Source: Boothiomyces macroporosus
Taxonomy: Eukaryota; Chytridiomycota; Chytridiomycetes; Rhizophydiales; Terramycetaceae
Direction: 5' to 3'
Length of the DNA stretch: 64,000 nt
NCBI GenBank assembly: GCA_027604185.1
Contig: JADGKB010000016.1
Coordinates: 1-64,000, forward strand
The notes under the pieces: generated by a model
What the model was told of the DNA's origin: nothing
What the model saw: only the letters and a program-made list of their open reading frames with translations
The model's database searches: none
In this document: piece by piece, positions 31,979 to 41,183 of the stretch
How the letters are laid out: each line of letters begins with the position of its first letter
How positions within the stretch are numbered: position 1 is the stretch's first letter
Program-made: the position numbers and the translations under genes

Positions 31979-32547
31979 TTAATTTGTAGATATATGCATC
32001 CCAGTCTCATAGCCTGCTGTATACCACGCCTGTTCCAGCCTGTTTTCAATCTTTTCTTTTTCCTTTCCTTCTAATCCATCTTGATATCCCTTGTAATAGG
32101 TCGGCATTATGCGATCTATCAATTTACTGGTTTCTGGATCAGATTCATTACACGAATCACATGGTATCTCTCTTGAGGGAAATAAATTCGATAAAAGTCG
32201 GTTTGGCTGAGCCTGGATTTCCGTTTCTTGATACTCTCCATCCTCCATCGGTTCTTCAATGACCTCTTGTGCTCCTTTGATTTCAATTTCTTGTTCAATA
32301 TTTTCATTCTCGTTGGATACATGAATTTGTACTTTGGATTCAATTCGAGCAATCTTTGGTTCCAACTCTACAAATTCCTGTTTCTTTTTCTGCTTCTTTT
32401 GGGGCCGGATTTCAGGATCAATCGAATAGTATTTCTACCATTAATAATGCTTACATTGTATTCCGCCAAAGCCAGATTCCAGGTATCTATCAGTACCGAA
32501 TCATCCCATTTTCCAAGTGGGATTTCAGTTTCAATTTTGTCTGTCAT
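31979..32547 (-). CDS. SMN1: Survival of motor neuron (SMN) homolog
   Basis: Core of the snRNP assembly complex, 182 aa. Exon 1 carries the Gemin2-binding helix, K-W-D-D-S-V-L-I-D-T-W-N-L-A-L-A-E-Y. A 20-nt intron (32435-32454) follows, then a Lys-rich segment and an acidic linker. The C-terminal YG box is P-T-Y-Y-K-G-Y-Q-D-G, then A-W-Y-T-A-G-Y-E-T-G, used for oligomerisation. No Tudor domain is present, as in fission yeast SMN. The start codon lies only 6 nt after the stop of the upstream carrier gene on the same strand. Confidence 0.88.
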
Positions 32548-32553
32548 AAAAAA

Positions 32554-33487
32554 TCAAGAATTTATTTTGTGGAGTAAATGATAAAAATTCTCTTTAAAGG
32601 AAAAGATAAATGCTGATGTTAGGACAGATTGAGTGAGGTTGGCTTCGATTCCCTTGTACAGACCAAGGAATCCTTCACTATCAACAATACTTTTAAATTC
32701 ATCCATCATTGACGCCTTCTCGTGCTTGACATGCAACCGCGATCGCAGCAGTATATACGGATACGTTACCAAGGTAGCGCATAATTTAGAAACTGAGTTA
32801 ATCGCGATTTACATGCACCGAGCAAAAAATATTGAAATGTCGAGATATCTCTGGCTGATTTAGCAATCCATTTTTTTAACCGCTCAAAGACGGCAAATTG
32901 GATTACTGGGTTGGTTACTAGAACCATCGCAGGAAGGATTCCTTTCCAAAATCCACCAATGCCATCTTCCGTGTATATTTCTCCAATAGCGTCTTTTACA
33001 CCCATCTTTTTGTTATTTTTAACCAACAGCCGAGTATTTACTACCCATATTGGGTTGGTTAATATGGTGGTGATGGTAGCAGCAACGGCTGACGGTGCCA
33101 TTCTAGTCAACACATCCAAATCTTGTCCTAATTTAGTAGCAATAACCATCCTTTGACTTTGATTCATACGCAGCTTTCATGAATTCATACCAATAAAAAT
33201 ATATGGCTTGTGTAATTGAAATACCAAACACACCAGATGCAATCCCACTGTATTAGTTCTTTTTACGCGTATAATCCAACAACTCCTTCATCTTTAATAA
33301 TCTTTTTAAAAGTTTCGATTTGGTTTGGTCTGGATTTGTTTGTCGAGACTTGAGACCGTGTAGAAACAGTTAGCAGAGGGTATGTTAATGTCAAGCTTTA
33401 TCAGCATAGTGTACCTAATTATTCCACTTCCAGCGCCTATATTAGGAACCAACAACCAGCTATCGCGTGAAGAATACTTTCTTTCAT
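32554..33487 (-). CDS. Mitochondrial-carrier-family transporter (PMP34-like)
   Basis: Six exons (introns 33437-33456, 33396-33414, 33248-33266, 33128-33146, 32793-32812) give 278 aa with three carrier repeats. Signatures are L-T-Y-P-L-L-T-V-S-T-R in the first, L-T-N-P-I-W-V-V-N-T-R in the second and V-T-Y-P-Y-I-L-L-R-S-R in the third, each with the following E-G-x-x-G-x-Y/F-x-G. Order and spacing resemble peroxisomal adenine-nucleotide carriers (PMP34/ANT1). Two exons are only 31 and 22 nt. It begins 10 nt after the SNIP1 stop and ends 6 nt before SMN. Confidence 0.85.
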
Positions 33488-33497
33488 TGAAATTAGA

Positions 33498-34253
33498 TTA
33501 TTTTTTATTGACTATTTCTTCATCCATCAACACGTACTCTCTTGAGCTATTGCCAAACTTTACTACATCACCAACTAGTAGCTGATAGTACCTACTAGGA
33601 GGAATCTTTTTCTTGTTCACTATTGTGCCATTGGATGACTCCAAGTCGATAATATATAGATTTGTTTTCCTTCCCTCAATCCCATATTCATCTTTGAACT
33701 TTACTTGACGGTATTGCAGAACAGCATGCTGACTGGATATCGAAGGGTGTTCAAGCGGTATATCACAAACTTTTCTTTCTCTTCCAACCAGATAAGCAGA
33801 CTGTCGATGGATAGCAATGATATCTACTTTGTCATTCTTGAATGCGTATAGACGATACTTTGTATCTGGAAGTCTGGCTTCAGGGGGCTCACTGTACTTT
33901 AGCAGGATTCCGTTCACTGTGTTCAAATCTTTTGCTAGAGCCCCAGATTGGCTAAAGTTTGGCAATTCCTTTTCTTCTTTTGGTTTCTTGGACTGACTCT
34001 CTTCAGGATAATCCGCCCTTCTCTTTCTATCAGAATCAGATCTACCATCCCTGTCATTGTACTTTCTATCCCTATCCAGGTATTTTTCACTGTGATCGCC
34101 TTTCCTTTCTCTCTCTGAATTTCTAGAATATTCGTATCCAGAGCCGGAATGTCTATCGCCGCTCCGGCTTTTATTTCTGCTTTCCTCTTTATCTTGGTTC
34201 CATTGTCCATTCATGTTTCTAGATTTTTCTGTCTTGTGTTTTTCTTGAAACAA
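33498..34253 (-). CDS. SNIP1 / Pml1 FHA protein of the RES complex
   Basis: An intronless protein of up to 251 aa (the Met at 34214 is a likelier start than 34253). The first half is Arg/Ser/Asp-rich and disordered. The second half is the SNIP1/Pml1 FHA domain: [40 protein letters not shown] and D-L-E-S-S-N-G-T. In other eukaryotes this subunit joins Bud13 and Snu17 in a spliceosome-bound complex that aids splicing of weak introns and retention of unspliced mRNA. It is 21 nt from the divergent J-protein start. Confidence 0.9.
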   Translation of the reverse strand: MFQEKHKTEKSRNMNGQWNQDKEESRNKSRSGDRHSGSGYEYSRNSERERKGDHSEKYLDRDRKYNDRDGRSDSDRKRRADYPEESQSKKPKEEKELPNFSQSGALAKDLNTVNGILLKYSEPPEARLPDTKYRLYAFKNDKVDIIAIHRQSAYLVGRERKVCDIPLEHPSISSQHAVLQYRQVKFKDEYGIEGRKTNLYIIDLESSNGTIVNKKKIPPSRYYQLLVGDVVKFGNSSREYVLMDEEIVNKK

Positions 34254-34274
34254 AAAAAAGTCCCAATTTTAGAC

Positions 34275-34897
34275 ATGCAATATTACGAAGTTTTAGGAAT
34301 TTCAAAGACTGCGGATGAAAAGGAAATCAAGACCGCATACAAAAAACTCGCACTAAAATACCACCCCGATAAAAATAATGAGCCAGGTAAGCCGGATTAA
34401 TGTTAGGTGCAGCTGAAAAGTTTAAATTGATTGGGGAAGCATATCAGGTACTGATTGATCCAAAGAAGCGATATGAATACGACACTCGCGGAACCGCAAG
34501 GATAAATATGATCAACCCTGAAGACCTGTTCCGTTCATTCTTTGACGATTCATTCTTTGCGGACGATTTTGGCTTTAATAGCAGATTTACCCAACGTCGA
34601 AATATGTTTTCCTCTTTTGGCTCTCCATTCGACTCTGACCTATTCTTCAACTCTGGGTTTTCAAACATGTCTTCCTTTTCTAGTATGAATTCGTTCCCAT
34701 CTGGAGGCTCATTCACTTCGCGTTCAACAAGCACTGTAATTAGAAACGGCAGAAAAGAAACCACTACTACCACAACGCAAAATGGAGTCACCACCGTTGA
34801 AAAAGAGATTCGTGAACCTGATGGAAGAGTTACTACTGAAAGATGGGTAAATGGCCAACAGCAGATTGGAGGAAATGAAAGGAAACCTTTGAAATAA
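34275..34897 (+). CDS. J-domain co-chaperone (DNAJB6-like)
   Basis: One 20-nt intron (34387-34406) and 200 aa. The N-terminal J domain reads [11 protein letters not shown] and L-K-Y-H-P-D-K-N-N, with the HPD motif that stimulates Hsp70. A Phe/Ser/Gly-rich middle ([18 protein letters not shown]) and a Ser/Thr tract with [12 protein letters not shown] resemble DNAJB6/DNAJB2-type anti-aggregation chaperones. There is no zinc finger. Likely cytosolic or nuclear. Confidence 0.9.
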
Positions 34898-34911
34898 ATT
34901 ATTTAGCTACT

Positions 34912-35666
34912 TTATTTCCCATCTTTAAGGATACTGGCAGCTAACATATTGGATACACTCTTTGATTTCGATGCTTTACTTTCCTATACTAAGATGTAAT
35001 TACCTCTCTCTTTTTGATAGTTGGTAACTTTCTCTTCAATTCAGATGGGAACAAAAGAAACTCTCCATCATTTTCTTGTTCATTGCCATCCTCTTCTTTT
35101 TTAGCCTCTTCCCTCTCACGCTTGATTCCTTGCAAGACAGAGTACTTTGACATGACAGCTTCCTTACCATACATGGCCTTCTGAGCATTGAAAAACTGTC
35201 TGTTTGAATCAAACAACACATCGTCTGCCTGTTCTAGCTTGCTTAACAGCTCATCTGTGTTTAATTCTTCTCTTGAATCATCCTCCACGTGGAAAGCGTT
35301 GGCATTCAAAATATTACCCTGAGATCCTTTGATTTTGGTCATATTCGATTGATTTTCTGATAAATTAAACTTTGACCCTGATGATTTAAGCAAGTTTGAT
35401 TGAGAGCCTTTTGACAGCAAATTTGCTTGTGATCCTTTTGAAAATAAATTCGCTTGAGATCCTTTAGTTCTTGGCGAAGTCAAATTCGAACCAGAGTTGC
35501 CCAAGCTTGATTGCGAATCAGACTTTGGAAATGTTGGCGATGGTGAAGTTTTCGCTGGACTGTCATTGAGCGGTTTTGTGTTACGCGGTTTGGTAATCGA
35601 TGGATCTATCCGAGGCAGAGATTCTAATTTTGTTGCTTTACTGGGGTTGTCAACTTTAGTTGACAT
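34912..35666 (-). CDS. Ser/Asn/Leu-repeat protein 1 of tandem trio
   Basis: A 244-aa protein with one intron (34984-35003). Residues 50-110 repeat K-G-S-Q-A-N-L-F/L-S units. A coiled-coil-like block follows, L-E-Q-A-D-D-V-L-F-D-S-N, then F-F-N-A-Q-K-A-M-Y-G, and S-V-L-Q-G-I-K-R. The protein ends K-S-V-S-N-M-L-A-A-S-I-L-K-D-G-K. The same block appears in the third gene of the trio (E-L-E-Q-A-Q-S-N-L-W, F-F-S-V-Q-K-S-L-Y-G, S-V-L-Q-S-I-R-K). I know no described family. The G-S-x-x-N-L units look like kinase or 14-3-3 sites. Confidence 0.7.
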
Positions 35667-35765
35667 TTTTCAAACTTTATTGTCAAAATGCAGGAGGGTG
35701 GGCCAGATTTCCCATCCACTTTGAATTTCGTATCCATGAAAGTTGCAAAAACGTTGATTTATTAG

Positions 35766-36797
35766 TTATTTATAATTGGGGACTTTTCTGGTTTTTGGCT
35801 CATGGCAATCTCCTGCTTGAGGCTCTACGGGTTGAATATCATCAAATATTGCAGGAGTGGACTTTTTAAGATGATTTGTTTTTTCTAACCCACCACGGCT
35901 CTCTTTTTGACTTTTGTCCACAGATTTCTATATTAATTTCGCTTACAGGCATTGCTGACAGTTGCGCACTATCTGGCCTATCTGGCTTCAGTTCTGTCGA
36001 TAAAGTCTATCTAAATCTAAAAATTACCTTTAAATCCGTGCTGTTCTTGAGATTTACCTTTTCAGTATCCTAACATTAGCAGCCGTTTACCGCCAATAAA
36101 TTTCCCACACTTTTTCTCTTTGTGTGAACTTTTGCATCAACTTGATCGAGTTTCATTAGATTGCCGGCACTTTTTCTTCGATCGTTTATTTTTGTCAAAT
36201 CTGTATTTCTACTGGTATCATCCAACTTGCTCCTGCTCGAAAGCAAGCTTCCTTTGCTTCCCCCGTTCTTGTTAATCAAGAGTTACCGATTTCTATATTA
36301 AAAATTGTACTACAATCTAAATTAGTGCTAGTTACATCAGGCAATTGCGATCTTTCTTTTGGAGATTTAATTTCGGCATCATTCAAAGGCAATCTTGCCT
36401 TTCCTTTGCCAAGTTCATTCATAGTGTTCGTTTTTTCTTTACTTGGCATTCTATTATTAAGGGGCGAATTGGCGCCTAGCTCCAATATATTGTGGGTGCT
36501 GCTCAACAGCATATCCATTTCTCTTCCGGCTTTGGTATTTTTCTTATCTTCCTTGATATCATCCAATAAACTTGGTACAGAACCCCTCTTGTTTAGCATT
36601 TGCGTAGATCCATAGTTATTACCCGACAGAGCCTTTGTATTTAAGGCTTCTTTACTCTTGGACATTGTATCATTTAATTCGTTAATTGATGAGATTCTTC
36701 TCATCTGTTGCAAACCTACTGAGGCATGCTCATAGTTAGAAGTATCCCTGAGGGGCAATAGTACCTTTTCTTTTTTATTGCTCGTAGCCATTAACAA
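35766..36797 (-). CDS. Ser/Asn/Leu-repeat protein 2 of tandem trio
   Basis: About 303 aa. Repeated basic-Ser units with a Leu three to five residues later occur throughout: R-R-I-S-S-I-N-E-L, K-R-G-S-V-P-S-L-L, R-R-K-S-A-G-N-L and K-R-K-S-V-G-N-L-L. These fit CaMK/AMPK-type substrate spacing. Clear introns are 36070-36090, 36007-36027 and 35928-35946. Between 36268 and 36335 three consensus-like introns (19, 21, 19 nt) would leave exons of 6 and 3 nt; alternatively one or two longer introns. The end, K-V-P-N-Y-K, echoes the third gene's I-P-T-Y-N-L. Function unknown. Confidence 0.6.
36268..36335 (-). other. Compound intron cluster with candidate 3- and 6-nt exons
   Basis: Three consecutive intron-like units on the minus strand: 36335-36317 (19), 36313-36293 (21) and 36286-36268 (19). 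They leave ATT and AAATCG between them. The frame also allows removal as one 68-nt intron, or 43 nt plus 19 nt. Confidence 0.55.
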
Positions 36798-36849
36798 TGG
36801 GGTGGATTTGTTCTAAAATGGAAAGATTTAATACCCAAGAATATATTTA

Positions 36850-38257
36850 TTATAGATTATAAGTAGGAATCTTTCTTTGCGGTTCTTCAATTAGTTTTAG
36901 AGGAGTTGGTCGTGGTAGTGGCACGTCTTCGAAAATGCCATTGGTAGAGGACCTCTTTTGTTTATCTATATCTTCCATACTTTGCTCTAATTTGGTAATA
37001 CTTGAAGGCCCGGAACTGGTAGAGTTCCTTGCGCTTTGACTAGGAGAGAGACTGGAAAAGATCTGGTTAAATCTCCCTTACTTTCATTGAAGAAGCTGCG
37101 TTTGCCCTCAACTTTTCTTTTTCAACTTCGGGCAACGGCTTGAATCCATTAGTGTATCCTGCATTTAAAGAAAAATCACCTGTAAATTTCACATCTTCGT
37201 TGCTGCTTTTTTCGTGTTTGTGTTTCGCGTCTTCATATAATCTCTTGTACACTTCTGAATCGGGCCCCTTTGTAAACAAAACAGTACATTCAATGATGAT
37301 AGTGAAGCATAGCTCTTTCCAAGCTTGTTTACCGAAAGGTTGCTTGCTTGCTTGCTTAACGAAGCAACACTTCCACTTAGATTCACAGATGATCCGTAAA
37401 TACTCCTTGCTTCTTGCTGTCTCTTTATTGCTTCCATTTTTGCCTTGTGTGCCGCGGGATAGTTGTTTGGGTCTGTCAATCTTGACGTGACATCTACCTA
37501 AAGTCAGCACCAAATACCATTTTCATGTAATCGCTTTCACTTGCTGAAAGTCCTGGCGCAATACCGCCAGCCTGAGTAACCTGTTTATATCTCATTTAAA
37601 AAAAGGTTTAAAGGGTGTTTGAAAAAGAAAAAGGATTGAAGAGAATGACGTACCTCTTGGAATCGGACAGACTTAATGTTAGCAACATATTACCCCATAA
37701 TGTTTTGGTTTTTCTGTGGGATTAGCATCAGCGATTTTTGGCAGACTGGTAGAGGCAGAAGATTTTGGTCTAGCACTTTTCTCTCCTGGAAATATAATCA
37801 CATCACCTTCTGCTTCTTCCTCTATTGAATCTGTAATTGGTTTTCTAATGCTTTGAAGCACTGAAAGCTTGTTTAGCACTGCAGATGATCCGTACAGGGA
37901 TTTCTGCACACTAAAAAATGACTGGTTGGATTTCCATAAATTGCTCTGTGCTTGTTCCAGTTCTGATTCCATGCTTTTAGTGGTTTTATCCATAGCCCTT
38001 CTTTCTGGGTCTATTTGTGCTGCATTCACTGAGCTCATACTTCCAAATCTTCTGCCTGCAGTAGAGCTTCTTTCATCTTTTAATTGATCCAACGAGCCTC
38101 TACTTCCATATTTCGATCCCCTGATGTTACTCATGCTTCCCGTTTTTAAATCATTAGTTGACCCAGCCGATCTAATTGACAAATTGGAAATGCTTCCATC
38201 TCTACGTTTGCCATGTTTGCGTATTGAAGGCGATGCATTCTCTGTTGAATTCTCCAT
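36850..38257 (-). CDS. Ser/Asn/Leu-repeat protein 3 of tandem trio
   Basis: 417 aa in six exons; introns 37672-37693 (22), 37581-37653 (73, far longer than usual), 37498-37517, 37268-37287 and 37063-37081. The second exon is 18 nt. The N-terminal 90 residues repeat G-S-x-S-N-L-like units (G-S-I-S-N-L, G-S-M-S-N-I, G-S-R-G-S-L). A block shared with gene 1 follows, then Y-G-S-S-V-N-L-S-G-S-V-A-S-L-S and a Lys-rich helix. All three genes lie head-to-tail within 3.4 kb, so they arose by duplication. No catalytic motif is visible; a phosphorylated scaffold is an inference. Confidence 0.65.
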
Positions 38258-38421
38258 TGGGTATTCGTATTGAAGTTGAAATGTTCACAATGCCTTCAAA
38301 TCCATGCCCACAAGGGACCAAACAATGGAATATTATTGGCCATACCATCACCATAAACTGCAAAGAATATTCAGAACCTTGATTCCGGCAGAGTTCAGGT
38401 CTAGTTTTTTTCATATTTTTT

Positions 38422-39906
38422 ATGCTCCTCTGTCTTGCTGTTGCACTCGTGTTTGGAAAACAGACACCATTGCAGCTCAACTCGCTGAATGTTGACACCA
38501 AGATCGCTGTTATCGGATCTGGAGCTGCGGGATCTTCTCTGATATACTTCCTGAAAAAGGAGGGGATCCACAACTTTACTGATGTTTACGAAAGAAGCGA
38601 TCGAATTGGAGGAAGAGCTAAATCTATCAGCCTCAATTTGAAAGCGTGCGATACTTGCGATGAATATTCAGTGTCTATAGAATTAGGAGCTTCTATCTTT
38701 GCAGGTGCCAACAGGCACTTGATGCAAGCCAAACAAGAGTTTGATCTTGAAACTAAATCAACCAAGCAGCCTAAAGCAGCTCAGCAGGCTAAATTTGGTA
38801 TTTGGAACGGGAAATGGGTGTATTACGACGCCTCCAGTCTTAGCTGGTAAGTATTCTTAACCAAGGTGGTCTAGTGCCAAGCTACTGTGGACTTATGGAA
38901 TTTCACCGATCACTGTTTCCAAAATATGTAAACAACTAGTTGGAAGATTTCTTGATATTTACAAGCATTTGGAGAACCGAGAATATTGGATCAATTCAGC
39001 ATATGAAATTGACCGCCTGGATATCAAAGAATCCCTCAATGTTACATGCAGAGACTATCTTCTATCGAGAGGAGTAAGCACTAGTAATTAATCTTAATGC
39101 AGAATTTGTCGACGAATTCATTAGCTCAATAACTAGAAACATATACCTGAATGATGCTTCAAATCTACATGCTTTCAGTTGCCTAGTCGGCTTCTACACA
39201 TCTTTGGATGACATGTATACAATTAAAGATGGAAACTATAAACTCTATGAACATATGCTGGAAGGCTCATCTGTCAATCTTCAAACAAAAGTTACTGTGA
39301 TTGAAAAAATGGATGACGGATTTGAACTTACTTTTGAGAAAGACGGTGTTGAATCAACCAAACGCTATGATAAGGTTGTCCTTGCTACTCCGCTTGAATC
39401 TTCTGGTATAGAACTAAAGGGATTCCCTGTTACAGTTCAAAGCGCACAGTTCCCCCATCTAGAATTTACTAAACTCTATGGTAATTCATACTAACTCAGT
39501 AACTGTAGTGCTTGGGGTGCTGAATTATAATTATTTTGGTCTTTCTAGACATTCGGACATTCCTCAAACAATATTAACACCAGCTGGACACGCGCCATTT
39601 AACTGCATTGGGATCAATCATGTTGTAAATGAAACTACCACGGTAGTCAAATTTTTTTCAGAGAAGCCAATCCCAGAGTCAGAATTGAATGCAGTATTTT
39701 TCAAGATTTCAAATATTTGGACGCAGGACTGGGTAAATCCGGGCAGCTATCCAATATTGAAGCCAGATAGTCATTGGAATCTTCCTACCAAGATTCAGGG
39801 CCTGTGGTATATTAATTCGTTTGAGCGGTGGGTATCGACTATGGAAACTGAAACTATCGCTGCAAAGAACATTGCAATTCAGATTAGCAACGAAATAAAG
39901 TCTTGA
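38422..39906 (+). CDS. Prenylcysteine oxidase-like
   Basis: Introns 38847-38865, 39084-39102 and 39481-39499 (19 nt each) give 475 aa. A short signal peptide (M-L-L-C-L-A-V-A-L-V-F-G) precedes an FAD-binding start, K-I-A-V-I-G-S-G-A-A-G-S-S-L. E-R-S-D-R-I-G-G-R-A-K and the later block K-V-V-L-A-T-P-L follow. The C-terminal region with H-W-N-L-P and F-E-R-W-V-S-T-M-E-T-E-T-I-A-A-K-N matches PCYOX1. This lysosomal FAD thioether oxidase degrades prenylcysteines from turned-over prenylated proteins. Confidence 0.87.
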
Positions 39907-39918
39907 GATTGTAAATGC

Positions 39919-41142
39919 TTATATTATCAATCCGGTAGTTTCCAAAGAAATGTTTGTGTTTTCAGTATTGGCCCTTGTTAGCGAATACACAAGAGAATCA
40001 ATTTCTTCGCGACTAAGAATATCCTATCTTTAATTCCAATTACATCTGGTGGAATTGAATGCAGTTCATTTAGTTTTTGGTCAATCTCCTCGAGCCGTTT
40101 TGGATTTTCGAAAATATCCTGGATAGAATTCTTTATCCCCGTATCCATAATAATGGTTTCCAAATCCTTTTCCGATCTTGCTCGGATGAGCTTGGACGTT
40201 GATGATCTTGTAATGAGCGTTGGAGTTCTTCTTCCCGTAGTGCCTTCTGGTGTCCATAGGAAGTCTGTTTCCAAGGTAGCTTGAGGAGTGATTTTACGTA
40301 GCCTCCCTTCAATCTCGTTTAATTTTTCCAGCTCTAAAGTATCTGGCGTGAAAGCGGAGGTGTTTATAATTCTATCGTATCTAGATTGCAACTAGTTTAA
40401 ATCTTGGTTACCTCCTCTTCATTTTCCTCAATTGCCAAGAGGGTATCAACTCGCTTCATCTCTTCCTCAGTCATCGCATGGTAGTATCTAGCGTCCGCAC
40501 CAAGGGCTATGTTTCTACCAATAAAATCGCCCTGCTTATAACTGGTGACTTTTGCTTTCGGTTCTTGTTAATGTGAAATTACTTGGCTTGGTCCCTGCAG
40601 CTAAAAGGGCTTCTTTTCCAATACTGATTCGCTTGAATTTCGGCTCTGTCAAAAATGTAATCAAGTCTTCTGAATTCAAACTTTTCAATTCAAATTCATC
40701 ATCATCTTCATCTGACAGTGTATTGTGATAAGATGGCTCTGACATTAGTGACACTGGAGTCCCTGTCAAACTTTCCCGCTCCAATCTTTCCTTTTTCAGT
40801 GATCTGGCAGCCTAAATTATTTTGGAATTACCATTGACTTTTGTTTAAGTTGCAGGTCATACTCTTTGATTTTTAAAAGTCCGTTGTAGAGCTTCTGTCG
40901 ATTGTCTTCCTGGTTGTCTGGAAGATTAACAACTGACTTTTCCAGTTCGCTTATACCTTGATTACTGGATTTCGCCCCTGATATGGATTCTTCAACAAAG
41001 GAATGGTCTGTCGGGGTTGTCAAGACGCTAGTGCGTATGATTTCCTCTTCGTTTGGAATGGGAGTGAGCCCGCCTGATTCTTTTGATCTGACACTCTTAA
41101 TTAATTCATTGATACCTTTGTTGGTGTTGTACTTTTCAACAT
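39919..41142 (-). CDS. FSIP1-like flagellar protein
   Basis: Six exons (introns 41096-41115, 40812-40831, 40564-40582, 40392-40411, 40024-40043) give 374 aa. The diagnostic part is D-F-I-G-R-N-I-A-L-G-A-D-A-R, then M-T-E-E-E-M-K-R-V-D-T-L-L. It aligns with F-I-K-R-N-I-E-L-A-K and R-L-V-E-L-L in vertebrate FSIP1. Two later helices (L-N-E-I-E-G-R-L, L-E-E-I-D-Q-K-L-N-E-L) and I-L-S-R-E-E-I-D-S-L-V also fit FSIP1. FSIP1 is tied to sperm fibrous sheath and cilia, which supports a flagellated cell here. The assignment rests on remembered motifs. Confidence 0.65.
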
Positions 41143-41183
41143 GAGTCGCGTAAGATTATTCAAAAAAGAATCGTTTATATTCA

